Origin: Takifugu bimaculatus
Taxonomy: Eukaryota; Chordata; Actinopteri; Tetraodontiformes; Tetraodontidae
NCBI GenBank assembly: GCA_004026145.2
Contig: CP034991.1
Location: forward strand, 3,866,794-3,930,793
Length of the DNA stretch: 64,000 nucleotides
Reading direction: 5' to 3'
Under the pieces are notes generated by a model. The model searched no databases. It was not told the origin of the DNA and saw only the letters and a list, made by a program, of their open reading frames with translations. Below, piece after piece: positions 1 through 11,037 of the stretch (position 1 is the stretch's first letter; each line of letters starts with the position of its first letter). A program made the translations under genes and the position numbers.

Positions 1-340
1 ATTTGGTCCCAAATACAGGCTACTTCATTTAATATCTGACCTTTTTATTTTGTTGATGTCATTAGATGTAATAAAAATATCTTTCTGTAACATGTGCACT
101 TATTCATCATACTGTACGTGGGCTGCCCCACCTAATATTACTATATCATTAATATGTAATGCTTTTAAATTGGGTCACTGTGAGGTAAACACTTCAACAA
201 AGACTGCTTTTTAGGGCATCATTTTTTTTTTCTCTGAAATAAAACTTAAGACAAACAACATTTGTGTTTGTGTTTTATATGCTCAATAAACAAGTTGAAA
301 TTGTAGAATTGATACTTCCGGGTTCTTCAGGCTGAACCAA
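1..340. other. Upstream AT-rich intergenic sequence, no gene seen
   Basis: AT-rich sequence with several short open frames but no splice-bounded coding exon. AATAAA-type motifs occur near 239 and 285, so the 3' end of a gene lying to the left could be here, but no coding sequence supports that. Confidence 0.4.
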
Positions 341-541
341 TCAGATGACGATCTATTATCGTCGGCGAGGACCCCCTGCGATATATACCGAGCTGTGATT
401 GGCTGTATCCACTGGGGGCGGGGCTTGTCGCTGTCATCTGAACCCGCCCCCTCCAGCCGTCTGTCCGAGCTCTGGAGGAGAGGAGGGCCGCTGTCTGAGA
501 GCCGTCGCTTCGGGTAAGGTCGAGGGTGGAGAGCGGGCATC
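341..541 (+). promoter_or_regulatory. septin 5 main promoter and 5'UTR
   Basis: GC-rich stretch just before the first septin ATG. It has an inverted CCAAT box (GATTGG near 397), a GC box (GGGGCGGGGC near 415) and a second GC-rich element near 445. No good TATA box sits at a suitable distance, so this resembles a CpG-type promoter. The 5'UTR probably begins in the GGAGGAGAGGAGGG region near 470. This is inference from motif composition and position. Confidence 0.55.
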
Positions 542-3500
542 ATGACGACCAGCATCAAGTACAAGAGCCGCATCCCGGTGAAAACAGGTGAGAATTCTGC
601 CTTTGATTTCAGTCTGTCAGTGCGTCAACCTAAAGCAGTGATCGCTTCATGTCTCTGTCCCGGGCGTCGCTCCGCCTTCCTGCACCTGCATCGCCTCTAC
701 ATCCATCCTCTAATGGCCAATAGAGGACAGCGTGGAGGTAAGAAACAACCTCCGTCCTTGGCTTTTGCTTGGATTATACGTGCACATAAATGCGTTTGTT
801 TTCCATAATTCTGCGTGAGCAGCGTCCTAGATTTTCGCGTATAGGTCTGTCAGTAACGGAGGTAGTTATCCGACCGCAGTCAGTGATGCCCAGACTGACA
901 GGCGGAGGAAGAGGAGGGTGTAGGGTTTCATTTTTAGACACATATGTGGAGCAGAAGCGTCAAGGGGGGCTGCGCGCTCCTGAAACCAGCCCCCATCGGC
1001 CCCCATCGGCTCCGTCCTCTCGTCAGCGATGGAGTTGTTGGCGATTATTGGTCAACGAGACCAACGCCGGGCTGACCCAATTGCCGACATTAGATCAAAA
1101 CCCCACTTAAATTGCCCCCTGTGATGAGGCTTCCGCCGCTATTGTTCCACCCAGAAGCGCAGCTGCCCCACGAGCATGCCGGGGAGGTCGCCTCCCTGGT
1201 GACCCGGCTGCCCCCCTCCTCCACCTGGCGGGGCCTCTGAAAGAAGCCCGGGTGCGTGTGTTGAGCGTGATATAGCAAAGCAAACTCCCACCTTAATGAA
1301 TTTCACCTGGACGTATGCAGCGGAATGACCTTTGACCTACATACAGATGGATCGGTGACATGATCAGTTTTGCTGATCACATGTGGAAGCTTTTCACTAT
1401 ATTTTAATGCTTGATCTGATCTTTGGGTAACTTTGGCTGTCCTTAGTGATGACTGGGACTGACCCCAACAACCCCCCCCCCGATGACCCTGGTTGGGGAT
1501 AATCTGCAGGTAACAGAGTGTAGATGTAGAGCTCGAGATGCACGAGGAGGAGGTTGATTCCTTTCTGTTCTATGAAAATCCCATTTGGAGCAAATCCAGT
1601 AGTTGTAATCACATGACACCCCCCCCCCCACACACACACACACACGCATCACTCTCAGCTTTTTACACCCTGCACGTTCCTCACGCCTACGTTCTCTCTA
1701 TCTGGCCCCGCTTCGCACTGTGAAGGAGGAGCTGGAAACCAAACCTGAGATCACCGCTGATAATCAATCCTAAATCAATATTTTCCTTCACTCCTCTCCG
1801 TGCCCTCCTCTCGAGCACTCCCTTCACTTATGCTGTCATACCGCGTTGCCAGGCGACCGCCTTCCTTTTTTAAGCAGTTTACATCACCGCTCGCATGCGA
1901 GGCAGCGGACATCACGTTCGTAGTGCTTCTTCATATGTGGGCGTGCGGAACACTCGTTTTGGATTTAGAAACTCAAAAACGCACGTTGTAGACATCTCTG
2001 CTGTGCAATGATGGCGGTCGAAAACAGTTTGCCAGCACTTTTCGACGCGTTTCTCTGGTTTTATTGTCAAAGTTCTACCTTAGTTTTTGCGAGCCATCGC
2101 TTCCTCTGTTTCAGTGTCTGAGACGGATGTGGGGTCAACATCCCATCTCAGCTCTTCGTCTCCCTCGCTCTCGCTACCACAGATGGCGGGACCCCAGCTG
2201 GCTCCCGTCCAGAGCCAGCTGCAGACCAGGAGCAGGCGTGTCCAGGGAGGGGGGTTACAGGGAGGGAGCTGGAGCCTGTCCCAGCTGCAGGCAGGGTACC
2301 AGCTCACTGGGGGGGGGGGTCAGCCCTTTGCTCAGGGGTCTCTTGTTGGTGTCCTGAATGTGTCTTGACATCATCCCTACAACCAGAACACCGTCCTTGT
2401 TTTGTCTGCACCGGGACTTGAACCAGGAACCCCCCCCCGCCCCTCCAGACTGAGCTACCGCTGCCTGCACATCATGAAGCACGGCCGTACGTTCAGAGGT
2501 GTCCTGAGAGACAGGGAAGCTCCTGGCAGCTGTGGGCGTTTGCGGCTCTGCTTCATCAGGTTTTTCTTGAAGAGTGTTGCTGTGTGACAGGTGATGTCGT
2601 CCATCGTGATCGGGTATTTGAAGAGTTTCAGCCTGCGGTGCGCTGGGATGCCGCCACCGTGCACGTGCTACCGTACCTGCAGGCTGGTGCAGACCAGCTA
2701 AAGCAGCTCCCCGCTGCTCCTCATTCCTCCACCCTGCATTCCGAGAATCTTGACCCAGATTGTGAGAATCTTTAGTCGGTCAGGGTGTGTTTGGGATTAC
2801 AAATCCTCTGGAAACATGGATTTGGTGTCTAATCCAATGAAACGAAGGTTGCTGTTGTTCAGTTGGGCGATATGATTAATCTGAACCACAGCAGTCCCTC
2901 ATGTCCACTGCTGCTTGAGCGATCACATGCTCTCAGATCTCAGAGTATGTGAGTCTCCATGGCACCAGGGAGAGACAATCTTTACTGCGTGTGCATGCTT
3001 CTGTGGCCACGCAGTTGACTGCTGGATCATTTTGACAGCGACTTCCTGTAAGGCCAAAGTATTTTACCTCAAAGTTCAGCTCTGGCTGTCCAAGCATCCG
3101 CACAGAGGAGCTACAGTGTTTGAGCAGAATATAAATATCCTATTCTATATTTCTTTTAACATTATCATCCAGCCGCTGATCAAAATGAAACTCTAAAGAA
3201 CAAAGTAGTTAAGAATTATAATTAATTCAGGCCAACCATAAATTTAAACCATGTTCTGAGTTTTGAATGCTAATAATAATTTTGTGTAAAACCTGGATGA
3301 AATGTGCAAAATAAGCAATCAAAAAATCTGAATGACTTTATAATGACAGTCCTTGGTCTGAAATAGACCTGAGCAAAGATCATCCTGTGTGCAGATGTTT
3401 TGTAAGAACATTCCGTTGGTGTTTGTGGGACTCTGCTTTCACTTTTGTCTGCAGAAAAACTAAACTTGTTCCACTGAGGTGGAGGTCAGGTGACTGATTC

Positions 3501-5631
3501 ACCTTCAGAAACTCTGAAGTCTGCAATGAACAACAAAGGCTTTACTGTAACCACCTCTGGGTGTTACATTTTCCATCAGGCTAATGTGATTTTAAATCCC
3601 ACCAACAATGGGAAAATTTGTCATGAACCACCTAAATTATTCATTCAGATTTGAGTAAAGCCCAGGGAATAAATTAGCAATGATAACAGTATGAATGCAA
3701 CAAATAAAATCTGTTAATTTGGTGTGGAAAGACAATATCTGATATCTGAAACAAGTGTTTCCAGTATGTGGCAATTTGTTAACATCCTATTTTTGTTTCT
3801 AATTGCTAAGAAAAGTGAATTAAAAAGATTAGTCTGCAACAGGGAAACTGACAGCTGGCGACTGAGAAAGACTGAATGGGTGGGCGTAGTTGGAGTGGGG
3901 GTGGGGGGGGGGTCGCATTATAATATCGCTCAAGACATCTGTTCTTTTTTTAAAACATCCCTCAGAGCCCATCCCCACATGTTCTGCTGTAATGGCACAA
4001 ATGGTATTAACTCTGATCCCTCCCTACATCATAATCTGAGGTGAAGATTATTCATCCGTTCCCACAGAAAAGTGTGTCCCTGTTGCCCATGAAGTTGGAT
4101 TATCTTTGTCTCCCCCCTGTGGCGAGTAGTGGAAGTGAAACACCTATACGCCTGTGACGTCACTCCCAGGCGTGTCTATTGAAATAAGGATTTACTTTTT
4201 TTTTTTTTTAGCATAATTAAATGTACGAGCTGGACACACACCTACACACACAGACATGCACAAGTGCACACACACAGAACATCTGGAAGCAATTAAGTGC
4301 AACTTATACCATCAAACACGCAACTTTCAGACTGCACCAGTTTTAAGACCACTTTATTCTCCACCCACAGCAGTTTGCAACAATGACTGACATCTTCAAT
4401 GATGACAAATTGATGTTAAACAAATTGATGTTAAACACACATCACACTATTGGCTGTCAAGCAAGGCACATTCTCATAAATATGTATTTGTTTATGGCTG
4501 AAGTCAAGATATGCGTTCTTTAAACCTTTTTTGATGTCAAGCATTTTACCTTTTAAGTAAATGAAGGCATGCTGAGTTAAGATATGAACGTGTGGATCAA
4601 CTAACCTGGACACACACGTACACACACTCATTTCCCTTCCTGAATGTTCAGACGGTACAGAGCCGTCTGGCTCGGCAGGCCGGTACTTGCACTTTTTGTG
4701 TCTGGTCTGGATCTATTGTCATTCTGTGAGTTGCATCACAGCTGAACTCAAACAAGTTCTTCTCTTTTCTTTACTTTTATGATACATACTGGATCCATCC
4801 CTTCCCTCCCCGGCTTCCCATGCGGGGTAACCGTCGCTTTTTCCCCTCCGTGCAGAGTTCTGTTTTTTGGCTGCCTCAGCTGGGGGAGGGAGTCCTGGCT
4901 GAATGAATGACTTTCTTATAGACATCCACTTCTGCCATCCCTTACTCGTTTCCTCCCTCAAATTGCTACCTCTCTTTCCCTCCCTCTCTCGATTTCCCTC
5001 CCTCTCTGTGAGAATTCCTTCATACCTGTCTGAACAGGGATTTGGATCGCTGTGAGGCAATAGACAAGAGAGAGAGGAAACAAATCAAAATAAGCAGTTT
5101 GGGTTAGGACACGCCATCAGGGCCGAGTTTATCAAGGCTTCAGGTTTTTTTTTTTTACCCCCCCCATTCCCCGCTGGGCTGTTTTGCAGAGTTGTGTGGA
5201 GCCTGTGGCTATTTCAGACTGTCGGCGTTGCAGTGGTTTGGGATGGATGCCATCATGCTGCAGGAAAAACTGGTGGAGCGGCTGCTGTGCCCACGAGTGA
5301 GAACAGCCCGGCAGAAGGTAAAACCAGGCTCGATTCTGGGGACGCGTGAGACGAAACATCAGGAAAGTCTTTGAGACGTGAAGAGTCAGGGTCCAGAGGT
5401 TACTGCTGGTGGCTTTTACTGGGCTTCTGCCGTGATGGTCTCACCCCCCTGCGGGTATTTATTTTGTTTTATTCCTGAATGGGAGTTTTAGAGCTGTGGT
5501 GCTCCCTGTGGGGAACCTTCGGAAGTTCCTTTAACAAGTTATGACAGCTTATCAGGACGCCGGCTGTGTGCTCGGCTGGTGAGGCTGCAGACTGTAAAAG
5601 GGCTTTACAGTATTACTGAATGAGTCCTCTG

Positions 5632-5667
<36 letters not shown>

Positions 5668-6306
5668 GTGTGCTCTTCAAATGTGCATGTTGTAGCTCGG
5701 ATTGAAGGACGAGGGTGACGTCTCCGAGGCTGCACAGAGAGATCAGTGTCTCCTCGTGAAGGTCGTCGTGGAAATCTTCCCTACAGAGTTTGAAAGAGAG
5801 AAAAACTGCACATGTTTTTCCGTCTCTTGTCTGTTCTGGTCATTTTTATCACACTGAAAGGCTCCAGACGTGTTTTTCCTTCAACATTAAAGCATGTGGC
5901 AATAAGAAAGCCCCCCTCAGCCCACAGGGTAATTATAGGTCCAGGTCTGGTTCAGCCCATAAGTGCTGACATCACACTGATGATTACCAAACCAGCTCTT
6001 CGATCATTTTTGATCCTTCTATAAATTCTCCTCTGATGCACTAATACTAACTCTCGTCTTGGTTTTTCTTCCGTTTTCTCCCGTCTGGTGCCCCAGGAAA
6101 AACAATACGTGGGTTTCGCAACTCTGCCCAAACAGGTCCACAGGAAGTCGGTGAAGAAAGGCTTCGACTTCACACTGATGGTGGCAGGTCAGCGGAACAC
6201 ACTCAGCTCTCCCTGCATTAAGATACGAGGCCCAATTAAGCTGCTGCGTCACCTCTTTAAGCTACAATAGTGCAGACGAGGTTTCACTTCTCATGTATTC
6301 TGATCA

Positions 6307-6370
<64 letters not shown>

Positions 6371-6751
6371 CAGGAGAATCAGGTATGGGTAAATCCACCC
6401 TGATCAACAGCCTGTTCCTTACAGATCTCTACAAAGACAGAAAGTTACTGAATGCTGAAGGTGAGTCTTCACTTCTTATCAGCACAACTCATTCAAAGAA
6501 CCGGTACCGGTACCTTCCAGCCCGTATCAAGCCAATATAATGAAACGGATCTTTCCTCGGCCTGCTGCTGATCACAGAGCGCATAAACCAAACAGTGGAG
6601 ATCATCAAACACACTGTCGACATCGAAGAGAAGGGAGTGAAGCTCAAGCTGACCATCGTGGACACGCCGGGGTTTGGGGACGCCGTCAACAACAACGAGT
6701 GGTGAGCTGCAAGACTGCTCCTCCGCCTGACCGCAGCTCAGCACATCTCAG

Positions 6752-6791
<40 letters not shown>

Positions 6792-6950
6792 AGCTGGAAA
6801 CCCATCACAGATTACATCGATCAGCAGTTTGAGCAGTACTTTAGGGACGAGAGCGGGTTGAACAGAAAGAACATCCAGGACAACCGAGTCCACTGCTGCC
6901 TCTATTTTATCCCACCGTTTGGACATGGGTAACCCAACCTACACACACAC

Positions 6951-6984
<34 letters not shown>

Positions 6985-8440
6985 CACACCTGAATGTGTC
7001 TTGAACATGTCTGGAGGACTTTCCTGTCCCCCACTCGGGGATTCTTTCCACAGTTTGCGCCCAGTGGACGTTGAATTCATGAAAGCGCTGCATGAAAAAG
7101 TGAACATCATCCCTCTCATCGCCAAAGCCGACTGTCTCACACCTAATGAGATCAAAAAGCTGAAGGACAGAGTGAGTCCGACTTCCGTCACAGCAAATTC
7201 AGCTCGCCGCTCTGCCTGCCACTTCCTAACGGGCTCGTGTGTCATTGTGTCTGTGTACGTGTGCGTGTGTGTTCAGATACAAGAAGAAATAGACAAGTTT
7301 GGGATCAAAGTCTACCAGTTCCCAGAATGTGACTCTGATGAGGATGAAGAGTTTAAGCAGCTCGATAAAGAGCTGAAGGTGGGTGTGTGCACTCAGACTT
7401 AACCTCTGCCTCTTTTCTCTGTTCAACAGAGGATTTTCTTTCAGTAGAAGTGAAGGACACGTCGTGTTTTAATGTCACCCATGCTTGAAAAATGCAACAC
7501 TTAGCCTGAGATCATAGTTTTGAACTTCATCCCCCCCCAACCTGTGAGCAGGAGTGCACCCCCTTTGCTGTGATTGGCAGCAACACAGTGGTGGAGGCCC
7601 GAGGACAGAGAGTGAGAGGGAGACTGTACCCCTGGGGAATCGTCGAAGGTACCGTCCCGTCTCCCTTTGTTCCTAATGGATGAGTTGGACTTGATCGTTC
7701 GAAATGTGATCAGTGACTTTGTATATCTGGTGTTAGTGGAGAACCAGTCGCACTGTGACTTTGTCAAGCTGAGGAACATGCTGATCCGCTCACACATGCA
7801 CGACCTTAAAGACGTGACCTGTGATGTCCATTATGAGAACTACAGAGCGCAGTGCATCCAGGAGATGACCAGGTACCTGCGAAGGGAGAGAAAGGCTCCT
7901 CCCTCCTGGGTTTTACCTGCTTCACCTTTTCTCCCCTATTTCGTCCTTTTCAGTAAACTGGCTCAGGACAACCGTATGGACAGTCCCGTCCCCATCCTGC
8001 CCCTCTCGACTCCCGATGTGGAGACGGAGAAGCTTATCAGAATGAAAGACGAAGAGGTAAGAAGCGCCTATTTCTGTTCTTCAACAAACATTCAACACTG
8101 ATTGTAGTATAGATCTGCTATATTTTGTCTTATACAAAAAAACAATGTACAAATATTTGTGGAAAAAGAAGTTGAGTATTTTTGAGTGATAAATGTAGGT
8201 TAGTATTGACAGTTACCACCAGGGGGCACTAATGTGCACACATAATTGAATTATCTGGTATGTAACTGTAATCGTTGGCAGTTCAGCCGTGATTTTTGTT
8301 TTTATTTTTAAAATGAAACCCGATCAAAGTTTGGCCGCACATGAGCACTGATATGTGGAACTTTTCCTCCCTGTCTGCAGCTGAAGAGGATGCAGGAGAT
8401 GCTGAATAAGATGCAGCAGCAGATGCACAAAGACCAGTGA
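542..8440 (+). CDS. septin5: Septin 5, septin-family GTPase
   Basis: Septin 5 is a filament-forming GTPase that associates with membranes and synaptic vesicles. Main-form exons: 542-587, 724-737 (microexon), 6097-6187, 6374-6460, 6578-6701, 6794-6928, 7054-7171, 7277-7378, 7552-7648, 7737-7872, 7954-8056, 8381-8440. They sum to 1113 nt, or 370 residues; human SEPT5 has 369. The P-loop GESGMGKS straddles the 6187/6374 junction. The G3 motif DTPGF is in the 6578 exon, and G4 AKAD in the 7054 exon. The septin-unique element and a C-terminal Met/Gln-rich coiled coil (RMQEMLNKMQQQ) follow. All junctions keep frame and the gene looks intact. Septin 5 rather than septins 2 or 4 is supported by the whole-length match, the alternative N-terminus and gp1bb lying directly downstream, as in human 22q11.2. 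Which teleost paralogue (a or b) it is cannot be told. Confidence 0.96.
724..737 (+). other. septin5: 14-nt coding microexon of septin 5
   Basis: The first coding exon ends in phase 1 after 46 nt, whereas the common exon at 6097 must be entered in phase 0. A 14-nt segment flanked by CCAATAG and GTAAGA fixes the phase. It adds residues EDSVE, giving MTTSIKYKSRIPVKT-EDSVE-EKQYVGF. The human long form has a similar short acidic stretch (ATPEDKQDIDKQYVGF). The acceptor is preceded by a pyrimidine-rich run and a CTAAT branch-point-like motif. The exon is inferred from phase and homology, not from transcripts. Confidence 0.65.
2270..2475 (-). mobile_element. tRNA-derived SINE copy in septin 5 intron
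   Basis: Read on the minus strand, this begins with a tRNA-like A box (GGTAGCTCAGTCTGGAG) and a B box (GGTTCAAGTCCC), then TGCAGACAAAACAAGGACGG and an unrelated tail. The same order recurs on the plus strand at 38230-38430. Two copies with conserved polymerase III promoter boxes are the evidence for a SINE. The ends are approximate. Confidence 0.6.
5243..5317 (+). other. septin5: Alternative first coding exon of septin 5
   Basis: Seventy-five nt from an ATG to a GT donor encode 25 residues, MDAIMLQEKLVERLLCPRVR then TARQK, ending in phase 0. It therefore joins the shared exon at 6097 (EKQYVGF) in frame and gives a 375-residue isoform. Human SEPT5 has an alternative isoform starting MDSLAAPQDRLVEQLLSPR, which is clearly homologous. 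A second promoter just upstream is inferred. The upstream sequence also offers an AG acceptor at 5189, so use as an internal exon is not excluded. Confidence 0.8.
5635..5666 (+). repeat. (TG)n microsatellite
   Basis: Uninterrupted run of about 16 TG dinucleotides in the septin 5 intron between the alternative first exon and the first shared exon. Confidence 0.95.
6309..6368 (+). repeat. (GT)30 run abutting a septin 5 splice acceptor
   Basis: About 30 GT units run directly into TTTCAG, the acceptor of the exon encoding the P-loop. The usual pyrimidine tract is effectively replaced by UG repeats. Confidence 0.95.
6752..6788 (+). repeat. (TG)n run abutting a septin 5 splice acceptor
   Basis: About 18 TG units end six bases before the acceptor CCCAG of the exon starting at 6794. 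The same arrangement occurs one intron upstream. Confidence 0.95.
6940..6983 (+). repeat. (CA)n microsatellite near a septin 5 donor
   Basis: About 20 CA units with one GCAC interruption lie a few bases after the donor at 6929 in the next intron. Confidence 0.9.
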
Positions 8441-9263
8441 CGTCTCTCCCAACAGAGCTGAGCTGCAGCGCCACCTGCTGTTTTTTAATCCCCTAAAATA
8501 CGGCGAGCCCCTAAAATGTCGGACTTGGATGTTGTGTTAGTTGCAACTCTGGCTATATTTTTATCCTCAGTTTGGTGCTTTGACTAGTGTGTCTGCCTGG
8601 AAGGTTGGTTGTCAGGGGTAACCTTGCTCCCAAATCGTTTTGAGCCCTTTGCTGTGGTTGAACAGTCCTAACATATATACTATAAATGCATAATATAAAT
8701 TCCAACTCAGTGTATCTAATTTATAAATACAGTGTTGAATATTTGGAATATTTTGTCAGGGTATGAACGTTGTGTGCTGCAAGATGTTTTGTAAAAAATA
8801 AACAACAACTAGGTTTTTGCTGTTTAAATGTTAACTTTTTTTTATAGATATATATATATTTGCTTGTGTGTTTGGGTGTGTAAAGGTATGTATTTTGTTT
8901 TCTCTGATTACATATCAGCAAGCATACATGCAGGAAAATCCCCCGTCAGCTGTTGCTAACTGCGTTTTTCCTCCTGTTCGTTTGTCCTCTGATCTACAGA
9001 AACCACCCAAGTCCAAATATCCTCTCACAGCATTTTTACATGTGCGGGCTGAGCTGAATATGCACTTATTGCCAGTGGCTAACTGTGAACGGAATGCCTT
9101 TGACATAATGAGGAGGTTGGTGCTGTACTCCTGTGTACGAGCGCACAGCTCTCAGATCTGCTTAACAGTGTGGGCCTATTTTTACTGCTTTATAGCCAAC
9201 GCCCTGTGCTTGTATTAAACTGCATCAAGAACTAAAGTATGCCTCATTTTTCACTATCAGTAT

Positions 9264-9354
<91 letters not shown>

Positions 9355-9900
9355 CCAATGCCCAGAGGATGAGAGCTCATTCTGTGCCCCAGTGATAAAG
9401 GTGAGATAATTAAAGTCTTGCTGGTCATCTCTGTGATGCCAGGCTCCGTCCGTCTGGAGCTCACCACGCTGCTTCCTCCCTCACGTCCAGCTGTCAGAGT
9501 CCACATGTTCAGTCAGAGAAAAAGCTGCTGCCGGAAGGTTATCTGAGAATTTGTGTCTATCTCCAGTGGGTTTCTACATATACGGTGAGTTTTTCAAAAA
9601 GGAATGTCAGAATTTTGAAGTGAAAAAAATAAAATTAATGCTCAATTATTAGGACATTAATGTGCTGCTGGTGACTAGACTGACACTGACTAGAGGGAGG
9701 AGATGAAAAATAATATATTACCTCACACACAGAGGAAGTTACTGACAATTACTAACTACACTAACTATACACACACTATCGTGTTCCTACAAGAACACAT
9801 GCACATTCACTTATCTAGCAGAGGTGTCAGAGAGAGTTTCCCTGCACAGCCACTTGGGGGACCCCATCGCGTGCGCGGCCCCGTGCGTGTGTGCATGTGT
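8441..9900. other. septin 5 3'UTR and spacer to gp1bb, with long (TG)n
   Basis: Follows the septin stop codon. An AATAAA at about 8796 is the likely polyadenylation signal. A (TG) run of about 45 units occupies 9263-9353. No coding exon is seen. In human, SEPT5 and GP1BB are also adjacent in the same orientation and can give read-through transcripts; whether that happens here cannot be seen. Confidence 0.6.
9263..9353 (+). repeat. Long (TG)n microsatellite
   Basis: An essentially pure run of about 45 TG units, the longest in the window. Confidence 0.97.
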
Positions 9901-9914
9901 CTGTTATTTTTGAC

Positions 9915-10002
9915 AGTCGTCTTATCAAAGTCTTCCAGCTTACAGTAACACCACAGAGTGACAGTAAGGAGCAGTCCTGAGCTGGAAAAAGTTGCACTGA
10001 AG
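9915..10002 (+). promoter_or_regulatory. gp1bb promoter and non-coding first exon
   Basis: A GATA site on the reverse strand (CTTATC, 9921-9926) is followed eight bases later by an ETS core (TTCC, 9933-9936). The sequence then ends in CTGAAG followed by GTACGT (donor at 10003). The partner acceptor TTTTATCAG ends at 10441, one base before the gp1bb start. A 5'UTR intron just before an otherwise continuous coding exon is typical of the GPIb-IX-V genes. GATA plus ETS elements are the known control logic of megakaryocyte genes, including human GP1BB. The exact start site is not visible. Confidence 0.55.
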
Positions 10003-10442
10003 GTACGTAACTTTTATTGCACTTAAAACCAGATACTAAAATTATTCCAACTGATTTTATTATTTAGTTTTTAACATTTCCTTACAGAATTTTTGTTCTA
10101 GCACATTCATCTGTTAATACATATTAGTGGTTATACTTGTAAATGACTCCTGAAATTAGAAATATACTTGAAAAGTTCCTATTTTCTATAAGCACATTAT
10201 CTTTATTTATGTTTCTGGACTAAATTTATTTTGTTAGGTTTTTACTATTGCGGAGAAAGTCTTCCAACAATCAACGCTACAAATATAGTTAGTTTTGTTT
10301 GTTTTGCTGTTTTTAAGCTATTTTTATTTAATTATTGTAGATCATTGGGGATCTTGCTAATCCATGCAAAGAAAAAAAACATGCTTTTGCCCTGTGTTTT
10401 TATTGATTACATTAATGACATTACTTTGTTTTTTTTATCAGC

Positions 10443-11037
10443 ATGAGGCGACTTTTGCTCCTGTGTCTGCTCCTCATGTTCGGGGGTCAAAGGTCATCAG
10501 CATGCCCTCAGCTTTGTTCCTGTCAAGGCAGCCAGGTGAACTGTACCAGCAGGTCCCTTACCTCAACCTCACTGCCCACCAGTTTCCCTTCAGGGACCAC
10601 TAAGCTCCTTCTTCACAAGAACCTGCTGACCAGCCTCCCAAATGGGATCCTGGATGATCTTACGTCGCTCCACTTTGTCTCTCTTCAAGACAACCCCTGG
10701 ATTTGTGACTGTGGCATCCTCTATCTACGTGCATGGCTGCTTCGGCAGCCTGCCGCACTTAAGGCACACTGGGGGGTCAGCTGCCATTCTCCTCCCAGTC
10801 TAAGAGGACGGCAGGTGGCTTATTTAACAGAGGAGGAGGTCTTGAAGTCCTGTCATTACTGGTACTGTAACCTGGCTCTGATATCTCAGGTGTGTCTGTT
10901 TGCAGTTTGTGGTGATACAGGCAGCTCTACTAATCGCCCTGCTTGTCTTCCTGAGAAAATTTGAAAGGCTGTCAAAGGAAGCTCGGAGAACAAGAGCAGA
11001 GAGCTTTCTACCAGGGGAGGATCTTCAGCAGAACTAA
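10443..11037 (+). CDS. gp1bb: Platelet glycoprotein Ib beta chain, frame broken near the TM segment
   Basis: Small single-pass leucine-rich receptor subunit of the GPIb-IX-V von Willebrand factor receptor on platelets (thrombocytes in fish). Residues 1-20 are a signal peptide (MRRLLLLCLLLMFGG). Next come a Cys-rich LRR N-cap (CPQLCSCQGSQVNC), one LRR (KLLLHKNLLTSLPNGILDDL) and a C-terminal cap (NPWICDCGILYLRAWL). As read, the frame runs on to a stop at 10962-10964 with no membrane segment. In the +1 frame the sequence continues from about 10905 as FVVIQAALLIALLVFLRKF plus a basic cytoplasmic tail ending GEDLQQN at 11037. Removing one base near 10891-10905 gives 197 residues (human 206). One extra base, or a 7-base near-duplication (TGTTTGCAGTTTG), explains the break. 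Identity is also supported by adjacency to septin 5. Confidence 0.88.

Larger units (their letters stand above)
588..5242 (+). other. Large 5' introns of septin 5
   Basis: Apart from the microexon and SINE noted separately, these 4.6 kb hold short spurious open frames, C- and G-homopolymers (around 1470, 1620, 2310, 2430 and 3900), a CA run at 1629-1646, and a 15-bp direct duplication near 4407-4436 (AAATTGATGTTAAAC twice). A perfect palindromic CRE (GTGACGTCAC) lies at 4154-4163, about 1.1 kb before the alternative first exon. No other coding exon was recognised. Confidence 0.5.

Noticed and set aside
2064..2368. Overlapping open frames of 93-97 codons in the septin 5 intron
   Set aside because: GC-rich intron and SINE sequence read in several frames; no conserved protein and no matching splice phase to the shared exon.
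6313..6540. Open frame starting with a Cys-Val repeat
   Set aside because: The start is translation of a (GT)n microsatellite running into a true septin 5 exon.
10889..10904. A 16-nt intron (GT...AG) in gp1bb that would restore the frame
   Set aside because: Far below the minimum length for spliceosomal introns. A one-base or seven-base insertion is simpler and fits the pattern in neighbouring genes.
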